DNA of 12,883 nucleotides from DATFHX01 sp035247945 (GTDB lineage: Bacteria; Patescibacteriota; Saccharimonadia; Saccharimonadales; Saccharimonadaceae): assembly GCA_035247945.1 (NCBI GenBank), contig DATFHX010000023.1:1-12883 (forward strand), given 5' to 3'. This document shows, in pieces, positions 5,825 through 12,419 of this stretch. The notes beneath the pieces were generated by a model. It saw only the letters and a program-made list of their open reading frames with translations, had not been told where the DNA came from and did not search any database. Position numbers and translations under genes: made by a program. Position 1 is the first letter of the stretch, and each line of letters starts with the position of its first letter.

Positions 5825-7183
5825 TTATGACGACTGTTTCAAGGTAGTATCGCGAATGAAAATGTAAGACACCACACCACCGAGTGCTGTCATAACGGCA
5901 CAGAGTACCATTGCAAACACATAGACGTGCTCCGAGCCAAGAAGCCCGAGCACTGCAATGAAAATAAGTCCCGCAGCACGCGAAATGGCGTTATTAACCC
6001 CAGATGCTATACCAGATTGCGACTCATCAACAGAAGTCATGAGCGTCGTAATGAGCGGAGATACAAGAAGCGAGAAGCCGCCGCCATAAAGGACGATTCC
6101 CGGGAGCACGCCAAAAATATAGCTGTCTCCAGGTTTCAAGAAAACGAGATAGAGAATACCTACGGCAGCAATGAGGGGACCAATAGTCATGAAAATTCTC
6201 GCACCGTACCGAGGGACGAGGGCGCCAACCTTACCTCCAATAAAGAACATGAACAAGCTGACTGGAAGGATCGCAAGTCCAGCCTGAAACGCTGTGTAGT
6301 GAAGTTCATTTTGAAGATAAATCGCAAGAATAAATGAGTAGCCGCTCAGTGCTCCGTACGTCAAAAAGGTCATGATATTCGTGCCCGTAAAGTTCCTTAA
6401 CCGAAAAAGCGACATCCGCACCATTGGGTCCGAGATACGTCGCTCATACATGATAAATGCAAGAAGCCCCACAAGGCCAATCGCTAATGCGGCAATTGTC
6501 CCAACAGCCCACGACTGTGTAGGACCCTCGATAAGTCCATATGTCATGCCCGCAAGTGCCGTAGCAATGAGTACAGAGCCGATAACGTCCACTTTCCGAG
6601 AGCGCCCCGTTTTCTTATCAACTACCGACTTAGATGCAATCCATACACAAAGCGCAACCAGCGGAATATTAATCAGGAAGATCATCCGCCACGAAGATAC
6701 AGCAAGGATGAGGCCTGCGAGAAACGGCGCAGCGACAATCGCAATACCGCTCCACGCAACCCATAAACCAACCGCCTTAGATCGCTCGGCAACAGGAAAG
6801 TTCGTATTGATAATCGCAAGCCCACCAGGAATCATCAATGCTCCAAAAATTCCTTGAATAATACGAGCGACAGTAAGAAAAGGGACGTCTGGCGCAAGTG
6901 CGCAGAGGAGAGAGCTTGCGCCAAAGCCTACCATACCCGTGAGATATACCTTCTTATGACCTAAGATATCGCCGAGCGATCCCCCGAGAAGAATGAGTGC
7001 AGAAAGCGACAAAAGATATCCGTCTGAAATCCACTGCATCCCCGCAAACTGCGTACTAAGCTCTTTTCCAATTGTCGGGAGCGCTAAATTAACAATACTT
7101 CCGTCAAGAATGGCTATAGCGCTTCCGAGTGTAACTGCAATAAGCGCCCAAGTGCGCTTTGAAAGTGAAAAGAGTCGATTCAT
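5825..7183 (-). CDS. MFS multidrug exporter, DHA2 (14-TM, EmrB/QacA-like) family
   Basis: This 452-residue, strongly hydrophobic protein is long enough for 14 membrane segments, as in proton-driven drug exporters of the DHA2 family. TM1 carries the family motif LDGSIVNLALPTI (residues 26-38) with Asp27 in the membrane. Motif A, GGSLGDILGHKK, lies at 67-78 between TM2 and TM3, and the antiporter motif C region WSGIAIVAAPFLAG at 144-157 in TM5. A central basic loop, VDKKTGRSRKVD, is near 188-199. Substrate cannot be predicted. It sits between atpD and atpC on the same strand. TGATATGAT ends six bases before ATG 7183, so it probably has its own leaderless transcript and does not depend on the atp operon. 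GAGG next to the ATG is too close to work as a normal ribosome site. A proton-driven exporter beside ATP synthase genes makes bioenergetic sense, but a functional link is only inferred. Confidence 0.9.
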   Translation of the reverse strand: MNRLFSLSKRTWALIAVTLGSAIAILDGSIVNLALPTIGKELSTQFAGMQWISDGYLLSLSALILLGGSLGDILGHKKVYLTGMVGFGASSLLCALAPDVPFLTVARIIQGIFGALMIPGGLAIINTNFPVAERSKAVGLWVAWSGIAIVAAPFLAGLILAVSSWRMIFLINIPLVALCVWIASKSVVDKKTGRSRKVDVIGSVLIATALAGMTYGLIEGPTQSWAVGTIAALAIGLVGLLAFIMYERRISDPMVRMSLFRLRNFTGTNIMTFLTYGALSGYSFILAIYLQNELHYTAFQAGLAILPVSLFMFFIGGKVGALVPRYGARIFMTIGPLIAAVGILYLVFLKPGDSYIFGVLPGIVLYGGGFSLLVSPLITTLMTSVDESQSGIASGVNNAISRAAGLIFIAVLGLLGSEHVYVFAMVLCAVMTALGGVVSYIFIRDTTLKQSS

Positions 7184-7189
7184 GTCCTC

Positions 7190-7217
7190 ATCATATCAGA
7201 CAGTCATAGAGAACCAA
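7190..7217 (-). promoter_or_regulatory. Extended -10 promoter of the MFS gene, leaderless geometry
   Basis: On the minus strand TGA-TATGAT (7198-7190) is an extended -10 followed by six bases and then ATG (7183). That spacing is identical to dus. A weak -35, TTGGTT (7217-7212), lies 16 bp upstream. Confidence 0.65.
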
Positions 7218-7229
7218 AAAACATACCCA

Positions 7230-7259
7230 AAAAGTGTAACTATCGACGGTTACACTTTT
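7230..7259. repeat. 11-bp perfect inverted repeat upstream of the MFS promoter
   Basis: AAAAGTGTAAC (7230-7240) and GTTACACTTTT (7249-7259) are exact complements with an eight-base spacer. On the minus strand the second arm ends in a short T-run, so it may be a backup terminator for atp transcription. Its GTGTAAC/GTTACAC core also resembles a dimeric repressor operator, 12 bp upstream of the MFS -35. The sequence does not decide between these roles. Confidence 0.6.
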
Positions 7260-7295
7260 GCATCAAATCCAATCTGTTGACAGAAATGAAACTGC

Positions 7296-7338
7296 GCACC
7301 TACCTTATAAATAGAAAAGGGGTGGGGTGGGTAGGTGC
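7296..7338. other. 9-bp hairpin enclosing a G-rich run (G-quadruplex potential)
   Basis: GCACCTACC (7296-7304) pairs with GGTAGGTGC (7330-7338). The plus strand between and within the second arm reads GGGG-T-GGGG-T-GGG-TA-GG (7319-7335), enough for a two-tier quadruplex and nearly for three tiers. A consensus -35, TTGACA (7277-7282, plus), lies just left of it, but the nearest good -10-like TATAAA (7306-7311) is 23 bp away, too far for a normal promoter. Confidence 0.45.
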
Positions 7339-7370
7339 AATTAGTACACCGTAGCAAAAATAAACTAAAT

Positions 7371-7400
7371 AAAAATACACCGCAAAAGCAGTGCATTTTT
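7371..7400 (-). terminator. Intrinsic terminator of the atp operon
   Basis: On the minus strand, 15 bases past the atpD stop codon, a 13-bp stem with G-U wobbles closes on a TTTT loop (AAAAATGCAC with GTGTATTTTT as the outer part) and is followed by TTTTTATTT. It ends the main atp transcript before the MFS gene. Its arms end in A/T runs on both strands, so it could also stop plus-strand transcripts. Confidence 0.85.
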
Positions 7401-7414
7401 ATAAGAGAATTGTA

Positions 7415-8794
7415 TTAATCTTTCTTCTCAGCAAGGCTTCCTGAAGCCATGTAGAACCAGCTCTCAGGCTTGTCATCGTATTTACCGGCAAGGATGTCCT
7501 TGGCGTCACGAATCGTATCTTCAAGCTTGAAGTAAGAACCAGGGTTACCCGTAAACTGCTCAGCAACATGGAATGGCTGTGCAAAGAAGCGCTGCAGGCG
7601 GCGGGCACGGTTAACGATCTGTTTCTGGTCATCAGAAAGCTCTTCCATACCAAGGATCGCGATAATGTCCTGCAGTTCTTTGTACTGCTGAAGCACGCGC
7701 TGCACTTCACGAGCAACTTGGTAGTGTTCTTCACCGACAACTTCAGGATCGAGGCTGGTTGAACTACTATCGAGCACATCAACAGCTGGGTAAATACCAA
7801 TTTCAGTCAGCGCACGGTTCATCACGATGGTTGCATCAAGGTGTGCAAACGTCGTCGCAGGTGCTGGGTCAGTCAGGTCGTCCGCAGGGACGTAGACAGC
7901 CTGCACCGATGTAATCGAACCCTTCTTAGTACTGGTAATACGCTCTTGGAGCGCACCCATTTCCTGCTGCAGGTTTGGCTGGTATCCAACTGCACTTGGA
8001 AGACGACCAAGTAGCGCAGATACCTCAGCACCAGCCTGCGTGAAGCGGAAGATGTTGTCGATAAACATAAGGACATCTTTACCTTCATCACGGAACTCTT
8101 CCGCCATCGTAAGACCCGAAAGGGCAACACGAAGACGCGCTCCAGGTGGTTCGTTCATCTGACCAAATACGAGACTCGTCTTGTCGTACACACCAGCATC
8201 TTTCATTTCTTCGTAAAGGTCATACCCTTCACGTGTACGTTCACCGACACCGGCAAATACCGAGCTTCCTGAGTGGAACTTCGCAATATTGAAGATTAAC
8301 TCCTGAATAAGGACAGTCTTACCGACACCCGCTCCGGCGAAAAGACCCGCTTTACCACCCTTAGTGAGTGGGGCAATAAGGTCAATTACCTTAATACCTG
8401 TTTCAAGAATCTCAGCCTTGTTTGACTGGTCCTCAAGGGCAGGTGGTTGACGGTGAATTGAAGCACGCTTTGCTTTTGGCGCAGCAAGTCCATCAATAGG
8501 GTCACCGGTTACATTAAACATACGACCCTGGGTTGCAGCACCGACAGGAACACTAATCGGTGCCCCGGTTGCAACGACATCATCCCCACGGTGTAGACCA
8601 TCAGTGCTATTCATCGCAATGGCGCGAATCGTTCGCTCATCAAGGTGCTGTGCAACCTCAAGCGTGATCGTGTCATCGCCACGCTTCACCTGGAGTGCTT
8701 CATACATGCCAGGCAATTTCTTAGTATCAAATTCAACGTCAACGACAACACCCACAATCTGGGTAATATGGCCGACGGTTTGGTCCTTACTCAT
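7415..8794 (-). CDS. atpD: ATP synthase F1 subunit beta (catalytic)
   Basis: The catalytic beta subunit has 459 residues, close to the usual 460-470. Visible family features are the P-loop AGAGVGKT (153-160), GERTREGYDLYEEM (catalytic Glu at about 185), the Walker B region DVLMFIDNIFRFTQAG, and EELSDDQ in place of the DELSEED lever. The P-loop is odd: its first residue is Ala where almost all F-type beta subunits have Gly. The other nucleotide-binding residues (G158, K159, T160) are intact, so activity is expected. ATG 8794 is preceded by AAAGGAG at good spacing, 11 bases after the atpG stop. It is the last gene before the operon terminator. The usual downstream partner atpC is displaced behind the MFS gene. 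Confidence 0.97.
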   Translation of the reverse strand: MSKDQTVGHITQIVGVVVDVEFDTKKLPGMYEALQVKRGDDTITLEVAQHLDERTIRAIAMNSTDGLHRGDDVVATGAPISVPVGAATQGRMFNVTGDPIDGLAAPKAKRASIHRQPPALEDQSNKAEILETGIKVIDLIAPLTKGGKAGLFAGAGVGKTVLIQELIFNIAKFHSGSSVFAGVGERTREGYDLYEEMKDAGVYDKTSLVFGQMNEPPGARLRVALSGLTMAEEFRDEGKDVLMFIDNIFRFTQAGAEVSALLGRLPSAVGYQPNLQQEMGALQERITSTKKGSITSVQAVYVPADDLTDPAPATTFAHLDATIVMNRALTEIGIYPAVDVLDSSSTSLDPEVVGEEHYQVAREVQRVLQQYKELQDIIAILGMEELSDDQKQIVNRARRLQRFFAQPFHVAEQFTGNPGSYFKLEDTIRDAKDILAGKYDDKPESWFYMASGSLAEKKD

Positions 8795-8805
8795 TCTTTT
8801 CTCCT

Positions 8806-9675
8806 TTATTCACTCAGGGCCTCAACACCGCCCGAAATCTCTGCTAATTCTTGGGTAATAGCACTCTGACGTGCCTTGTTCATTGCGAGCGTCAAGTCGT
8901 CCGCAAGATCAGAGGCGTTATCAGTTGCATTCTTCATGGCAACCATGCGCATGCTATATTCGCTCGCACGAGCGTCAAGTAGCGCCTGGAAAATCTGTGC
9001 CTCGACCAGGCGGTAGGCAACACCATCAAGGACCGTTGGTACGTCTGGCTCAAAGCGAGCCTCGCGTACTGTTTCCTCAACCTCTTCAATCTCAAAGCCT
9101 GCCGGCATAACCCGCTGCGTGGTAACCTTCTGGTTCATACCACTAATGAACTTCGTGAAGACAACGTCTACAGCATCCACTTCACCGGATACAAATTTCT
9201 CACGAGCCGTATCGAGAATCGAGCGAAGCTGTGCACCCGCCGGATGATCAGGAAGATCTTCGTATACACCAAGTACATTCGTGTCCTTGAGGCGGGTCAC
9301 GAACTGAGAGGCTCGGCGACCAACAGCAATTGTAACGTTCTCAACATGTGCCGCATCGTCGTTTTTAAGCTCGCGGAGATATGCTTTAGCCACGTTACTG
9401 TTATATGCACCAGCAAGGCCCTTATCCGCAGCGATAACAATGAGCAGGCGGCTTTTCACCTCACGTTTCGTAAACAGTGGGTGATCTTCCGTCGCACCTT
9501 GTCCAGCAAGATACGTCAGCAACTCATTAGCAGTGTGCGTATACGGAGCGGTCGCGAGATCAAGTTCCTGCGCCTTACGCATCTTACTCGCAGCCACCAT
9601 CTGCATCGCCTTCGTGATCTGCTTGGTATTTTTAACCGAGCGAATCCGCGATTTTAGTTGCTGTGACGATGCCAT
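8806..9675 (-). CDS. atpG: ATP synthase F1 subunit gamma (rotor shaft)
   Basis: This 289-residue subunit is the central shaft that turns inside the alpha3beta3 ring. The N-terminal coiled-coil helix is highly typical: LKSRIRSVKNTKQITKAMQMVAASKMRKAQ (split here only as description, residues about 7-36). The C-terminal helix contains the family segment SEYSMRMVAMKNATDNA (about residues 238-254) and ends QSAITQELAEISGGVEAL. The middle domain includes LLIVIAADKGLAGAYN. Length is normal. It begins three bases after the atpA stop, so its ribosome site (GAGGA) lies inside the end of atpA, suggesting coupled translation. Confidence 0.96.
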   Translation of the reverse strand: MASSQQLKSRIRSVKNTKQITKAMQMVAASKMRKAQELDLATAPYTHTANELLTYLAGQGATEDHPLFTKREVKSRLLIVIAADKGLAGAYNSNVAKAYLRELKNDDAAHVENVTIAVGRRASQFVTRLKDTNVLGVYEDLPDHPAGAQLRSILDTAREKFVSGEVDAVDVVFTKFISGMNQKVTTQRVMPAGFEIEEVEETVREARFEPDVPTVLDGVAYRLVEAQIFQALLDARASEYSMRMVAMKNATDNASDLADDLTLAMNKARQSAITQELAEISGGVEALSE

Positions 9676-9678
9676 AGG

Positions 9679-11205
9679 CTAGTCCTCAAAACCCTTCGCT
9701 GTCGTTTTACCAGTCTTCTTAATAACATCAAGAAGCTCATCAGAAGGCTTATCACCCTTGTTAAGCGTACGCATTGCTTCCTTATGGTCAGTCCAAAGAC
9801 GAGTGAGGAATGCTGCCTGCGCGTCTTTAATTTTTGCAACCGGAACGGCATCAAAGATACCGTTTGTTACCGCAAAAATACTGACGGTCTGCTCCCATAC
9901 ACCCATTGGTTGGTACTGTGGTTGCTTCAAAAGCTCAGTAAGACGTTGACCTCGATCAATCTGCGCTTTCGTTTCTTCATCAAGGTCGCTTCCGAACTGC
10001 GCAAAGCTTGCAAGCTCACGGAATTGACTGAGACCGAGTTTGAGGTTACCGCTCACACCCTTAACGGCCTTCGTTTGAGCAGCACCACCGACACGACTCA
10101 CCGAAAGCCCTGCCGAAATCGCTGGACGAATACCTTGGTAGAAGAGATCTGTTTCAAGGAAGATCTGACCATCGGTAATGGAGATTACGTTCGTTGGAAT
10201 GTAGGCGCTAATATCACCTGCCTGCGTTTCAATAATTGGAAGGGCGGTAAGGCTTCCTGCACCGAGCTTGTCAGAAAGCTTTGACGAACGCTCAAGAAGG
10301 CGAGAGTGGAGATAGAAGACATCTCCAGGATACGCCTCACGTCCTGGTGGGCGTCGGAGAAGGAGAGACATCTGACGATATGCAACCGCGTGCTTCGTAA
10401 GATCGTCGTAGATCATAAGCGCGTGCTGGCTATTGTCACGGAAGTATTCACCCATCGCCGTACCACTATATGGAGCAAGATAGAGCATCGAGGCTGGATC
10501 GCTTGGGCCTGTGGCGACAATAATCGTCTGATCCATCACCCCTTCGGCCTTGAGGCGGTCGACGAGACGAGCAATTTTAGAGAGCTTCTGACCAATTGCA
10601 ACGTATACATTAACTACACCAGTCTTTTGCTTTGCCTGGTTAATCATCGTGTCGATTGCAATAGCCGTCTTACCGGTCTGGCGGTCACCAATAATAAGCT
10701 CACGCTGACCACGGCCAATTGGGAACATAGCGTCAATCGCCATGATACCTGTCATCATAGGTTCGTGAACCGGCTTACGCCCCATCACACCAACTGCTTC
10801 GCGCTCGACAAGACCCATCTGCTTTGTCTTAATCGCAGGGCCGCCGTCAAGTGGGCGACCAAGTGGGTCGACAACACGGCCTAGCAGCTCTGGCCCAACC
10901 GGTACTTCAAGTGTCGTACCTTTAAGACGAACGGTGTTACCGGCTGCAACATTAATGTCACTTCCGAGTAGTACAGCACCAATCTCATCTTCCATTAGGT
11001 TGAGCGCGAACGCTTCAACAATTCCATTATCCGTTTCGATCTCGAGCATGTCGGAGAAGCCGGCACTACGAAGACCGTGCACCCAGGCAACGCCGTCTCC
11101 CATGCGCGTGACAATACCAACCTTCTCGAGGCCTTCAGATGTCTCAAGCCCGGCGATTGCATCGCGCAAGCTCTTTGACAGTTCTGTTACTGCAATATCA
11201 GCCAT
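9679..11205 (-). CDS. atpA: ATP synthase F1 subunit alpha
   Basis: The non-catalytic nucleotide-binding alpha subunit has 508 residues, normal length. The start is ATG 11205: AGAGGAATA lies directly upstream, and MADIAVTELSKSLRDAI gives the expected N-terminal helix that docks onto delta. An in-frame ATG at 11244 overlaps atpH and lacks support. The P-loop GDRQTGKT is at 173-180, LLLRRPPGREAYPGDVFYLHSRLLER in the central domain is near invariant, and GLSVSRVGGAAQTK carries the arginine that reaches into the catalytic site of beta. It follows atpH by 13 bases. Confidence 0.97.
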   Translation of the reverse strand: MADIAVTELSKSLRDAIAGLETSEGLEKVGIVTRMGDGVAWVHGLRSAGFSDMLEIETDNGIVEAFALNLMEDEIGAVLLGSDINVAAGNTVRLKGTTLEVPVGPELLGRVVDPLGRPLDGGPAIKTKQMGLVEREAVGVMGRKPVHEPMMTGIMAIDAMFPIGRGQRELIIGDRQTGKTAIAIDTMINQAKQKTGVVNVYVAIGQKLSKIARLVDRLKAEGVMDQTIIVATGPSDPASMLYLAPYSGTAMGEYFRDNSQHALMIYDDLTKHAVAYRQMSLLLRRPPGREAYPGDVFYLHSRLLERSSKLSDKLGAGSLTALPIIETQAGDISAYIPTNVISITDGQIFLETDLFYQGIRPAISAGLSVSRVGGAAQTKAVKGVSGNLKLGLSQFRELASFAQFGSDLDEETKAQIDRGQRLTELLKQPQYQPMGVWEQTVSIFAVTNGIFDAVPVAKIKDAQAAFLTRLWTDHKEAMRTLNKGDKPSDELLDVIKKTGKTTAKGFED

Positions 11206-11218
11206 TATTCCTCTTTCC

Positions 11219-11602
11219 TTATAGTTGCTGTGCCCGCAGGGCATTTAGTTTTCGCTGCGCCGTACCATCAAACCGAGCGCCGGGGATGTCAACACGAACA
11301 CCACCAAGCACCGTAGGATCAATTGACTCGCGGAGGTGAAGCTCCTTAGCATGGACGAGTGTCCGAATCTCGGTACGAATTCCATCAGTCAGTGGATGTG
11401 CACTTGTCACATCAGCGACCACTATGCCACTCCCAGCGAGTACATCCTCAATATCTCGGACCAGCAGATCAACTTCACTTGTGCGTTTTGTCTCAACAAG
11501 ATACGCAGCTGCTCCTTTCACCGCCTTCGTCGCTGGTTTTCCAGCAATAAGCTGATCAGCGACAAACGCAGCAATTTTCCGCCTCGATATACGGCGAGCC
11601 AT
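11219..11602 (-). CDS. atpH: ATP synthase F1 subunit delta, short form
   Basis: Subunit delta caps the top of F1 and anchors it to the b stalk. The C-terminal signature is clear: VVADVTSAHPLTD (about 61-73), then DPTVLGGVRVDIPGARFDGTAQRKLNALR near the end. Total length is only 127 residues against about 175-180 in typical bacteria. The missing part is the N-terminal six-helix domain: here only about 55-60 residues precede the VTSA segment, instead of about 105. The first helix (ISRRKIAAFVADQLIAG) and a second helical stretch remain. Alpha still keeps its N-terminal docking helix. ATG is one base past the atpF stop, so translation is probably coupled. The shortening looks like a lineage trait, since the frame is intact and nothing upstream in frame could supply the rest. 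Confidence 0.9.
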   Translation of the reverse strand: MARRISRRKIAAFVADQLIAGKPATKAVKGAAAYLVETKRTSEVDLLVRDIEDVLAGSGIVVADVTSAHPLTDGIRTEIRTLVHAKELHLRESIDPTVLGGVRVDIPGARFDGTAQRKLNALRAQQL

Positions 11603-11603
11603 C

Positions 11604-12149
11604 TTATTTAGCTTCCTTGATCGCGTTTTTAATCATCGTGTCATCAACCTTAGCATCAACCGCCTTGCCGATAACTTTCTCAGTCGCCTGCGCAACAAGT
11701 TCAATCGTTTCGTTATGAAGTGTCTTTCGAGCCGCTTCAACACTCTTGCTGATCTCTTGTTCAGCATCTTCAATCAGACGATCTGCGCGCTCTTTTGACT
11801 TACTCTCTGCAGCTGAAACCACCGCAGCAGCTTCTTCTTTCGCTGTTGCCACAATAGCTGCCGCATCCTTACGAGCCTGCTTCAGTAGCTTCGAGGTCTC
11901 CTCGTTTGCTGCGTCCGCCTTCTTTTCAGCCTCATGCGCTGCTTTTACACCAGCCTCAATATCAGCTTCGCGCTTCTCAAGCATGCGTGAGAGGGGAGGG
12001 TAGACAAACTTTGCGAGGAACCAGAGCAGTACCAAGAAGGCAACCGTCTGGATTACCAGCAGCGTCCAGTCAATCCCAAGCGCTTCGAAGAAGCCTTTGC
12101 TTGCCCCTTCGGTACCTGCATTCGCCATGTTAGTTAGTATTCCGTGCAT
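11604..12149 (-). CDS. atpF: ATP synthase Fo subunit b (peripheral stalk)
   Basis: Subunit b is the membrane-anchored stator stalk. A single transmembrane helix (LLVIQTVAFLVLLWFLAKFVY, roughly residues 30-50) is followed by a long charged, Ala-rich coiled coil (roughly 55-165) rich in Glu, Lys and Ala, as in the family. PPLSRMLEKREADIEAGVKAAHEAEKKA is the typical start of the stalk. The start at 12149 gives 181 residues and has a modest AGGGG seven bases upstream; ATG 12128 (174 residues) is nearly as plausible and removes a short non-conserved leader. The gene begins 14 bases after atpE. Only one b gene is seen, so the stalk is presumably a homodimer. Confidence 0.94.
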   Translation of the reverse strand: MHGILTNMANAGTEGASKGFFEALGIDWTLLVIQTVAFLVLLWFLAKFVYPPLSRMLEKREADIEAGVKAAHEAEKKADAANEETSKLLKQARKDAAAIVATAKEEAAAVVSAAESKSKERADRLIEDAEQEISKSVEAARKTLHNETIELVAQATEKVIGKAVDAKVDDTMIKNAIKEAK

Positions 12150-12163
12150 TAAGAACCCCTAAA

Positions 12164-12376
12164 CTAGATTGAGCGAGCGATAATCGCAACGATAATACCG
12201 ATGATCGCGAGGGCGTCGATAAACGAAATACCAAGAATCATCATAGTACGGATTTCGTTTACCTTTTCAGGGTTGCGGCCAAGTGCAGTCACGGCAGCGC
12301 TACCAACAAGACCAGCACCGAGTGCAGCAAAAGCAGCTGGAAGGGCGTAGGTCAGACCAAATGCGAGTTCATTCAT
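12164..12376 (-). CDS. atpE: ATP synthase Fo subunit c (ring proteolipid)
   Basis: This 70-residue, two-helix hairpin forms the proton-driven rotor ring. Helix one holds the small-residue pattern AALGAGLVGSAAVTALGR; the polar loop RNPE (34-37) replaces the common RQPE. Helix two carries the ion-binding carboxylate in SFIDALAI at Asp54. The position is usually Glu in bacteria, with Asp in E. coli. Residues that form a sodium site in sodium-dependent c subunits (for example the helix-one Gln and the Ser/Thr after the carboxylate) are absent, so proton coupling is expected. A good ribosome site, AAAGGAG, lies 10 bases before ATG 12376, preceded by an AT-rich spacer. Confidence 0.96.
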   Translation of the reverse strand: MNELAFGLTYALPAAFAALGAGLVGSAAVTALGRNPEKVNEIRTMMILGISFIDALAIIGIIVAIIARSI

Positions 12377-12407
12377 TTTAATATATCTCCTTTAATTAAT
12401 TACCTAA

Positions 12408-12413
12408 ATTATA
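12408..12413 (-). promoter_or_regulatory. Possible internal -10 element ahead of atpE
   Basis: A perfect TATAAT reads on the minus strand in the 43-base atpB-atpE gap, with TG just before it. The expected start near 12401 would give a short leader with AAAGGAG. No convincing -35 is present (TCGCAG at 17 bp), so this could also be chance in AT-rich DNA or simply a translation enhancer. Confidence 0.35.
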
Positions 12414-12419
12414 CATATT

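Noticed and set aside
5927..6857. Plus-strand open frames inside the MFS gene
   Set aside because: They are antisense to a complete 14-TM transporter, lack ribosome sites and encode no recognisable domain.
11206..11244. Upstream start for atpA
   Set aside because: It overlaps the end of atpH and adds 13 non-conserved residues, whereas ATG 11205 has AGAGGA directly upstream and gives the standard alpha N-terminus.
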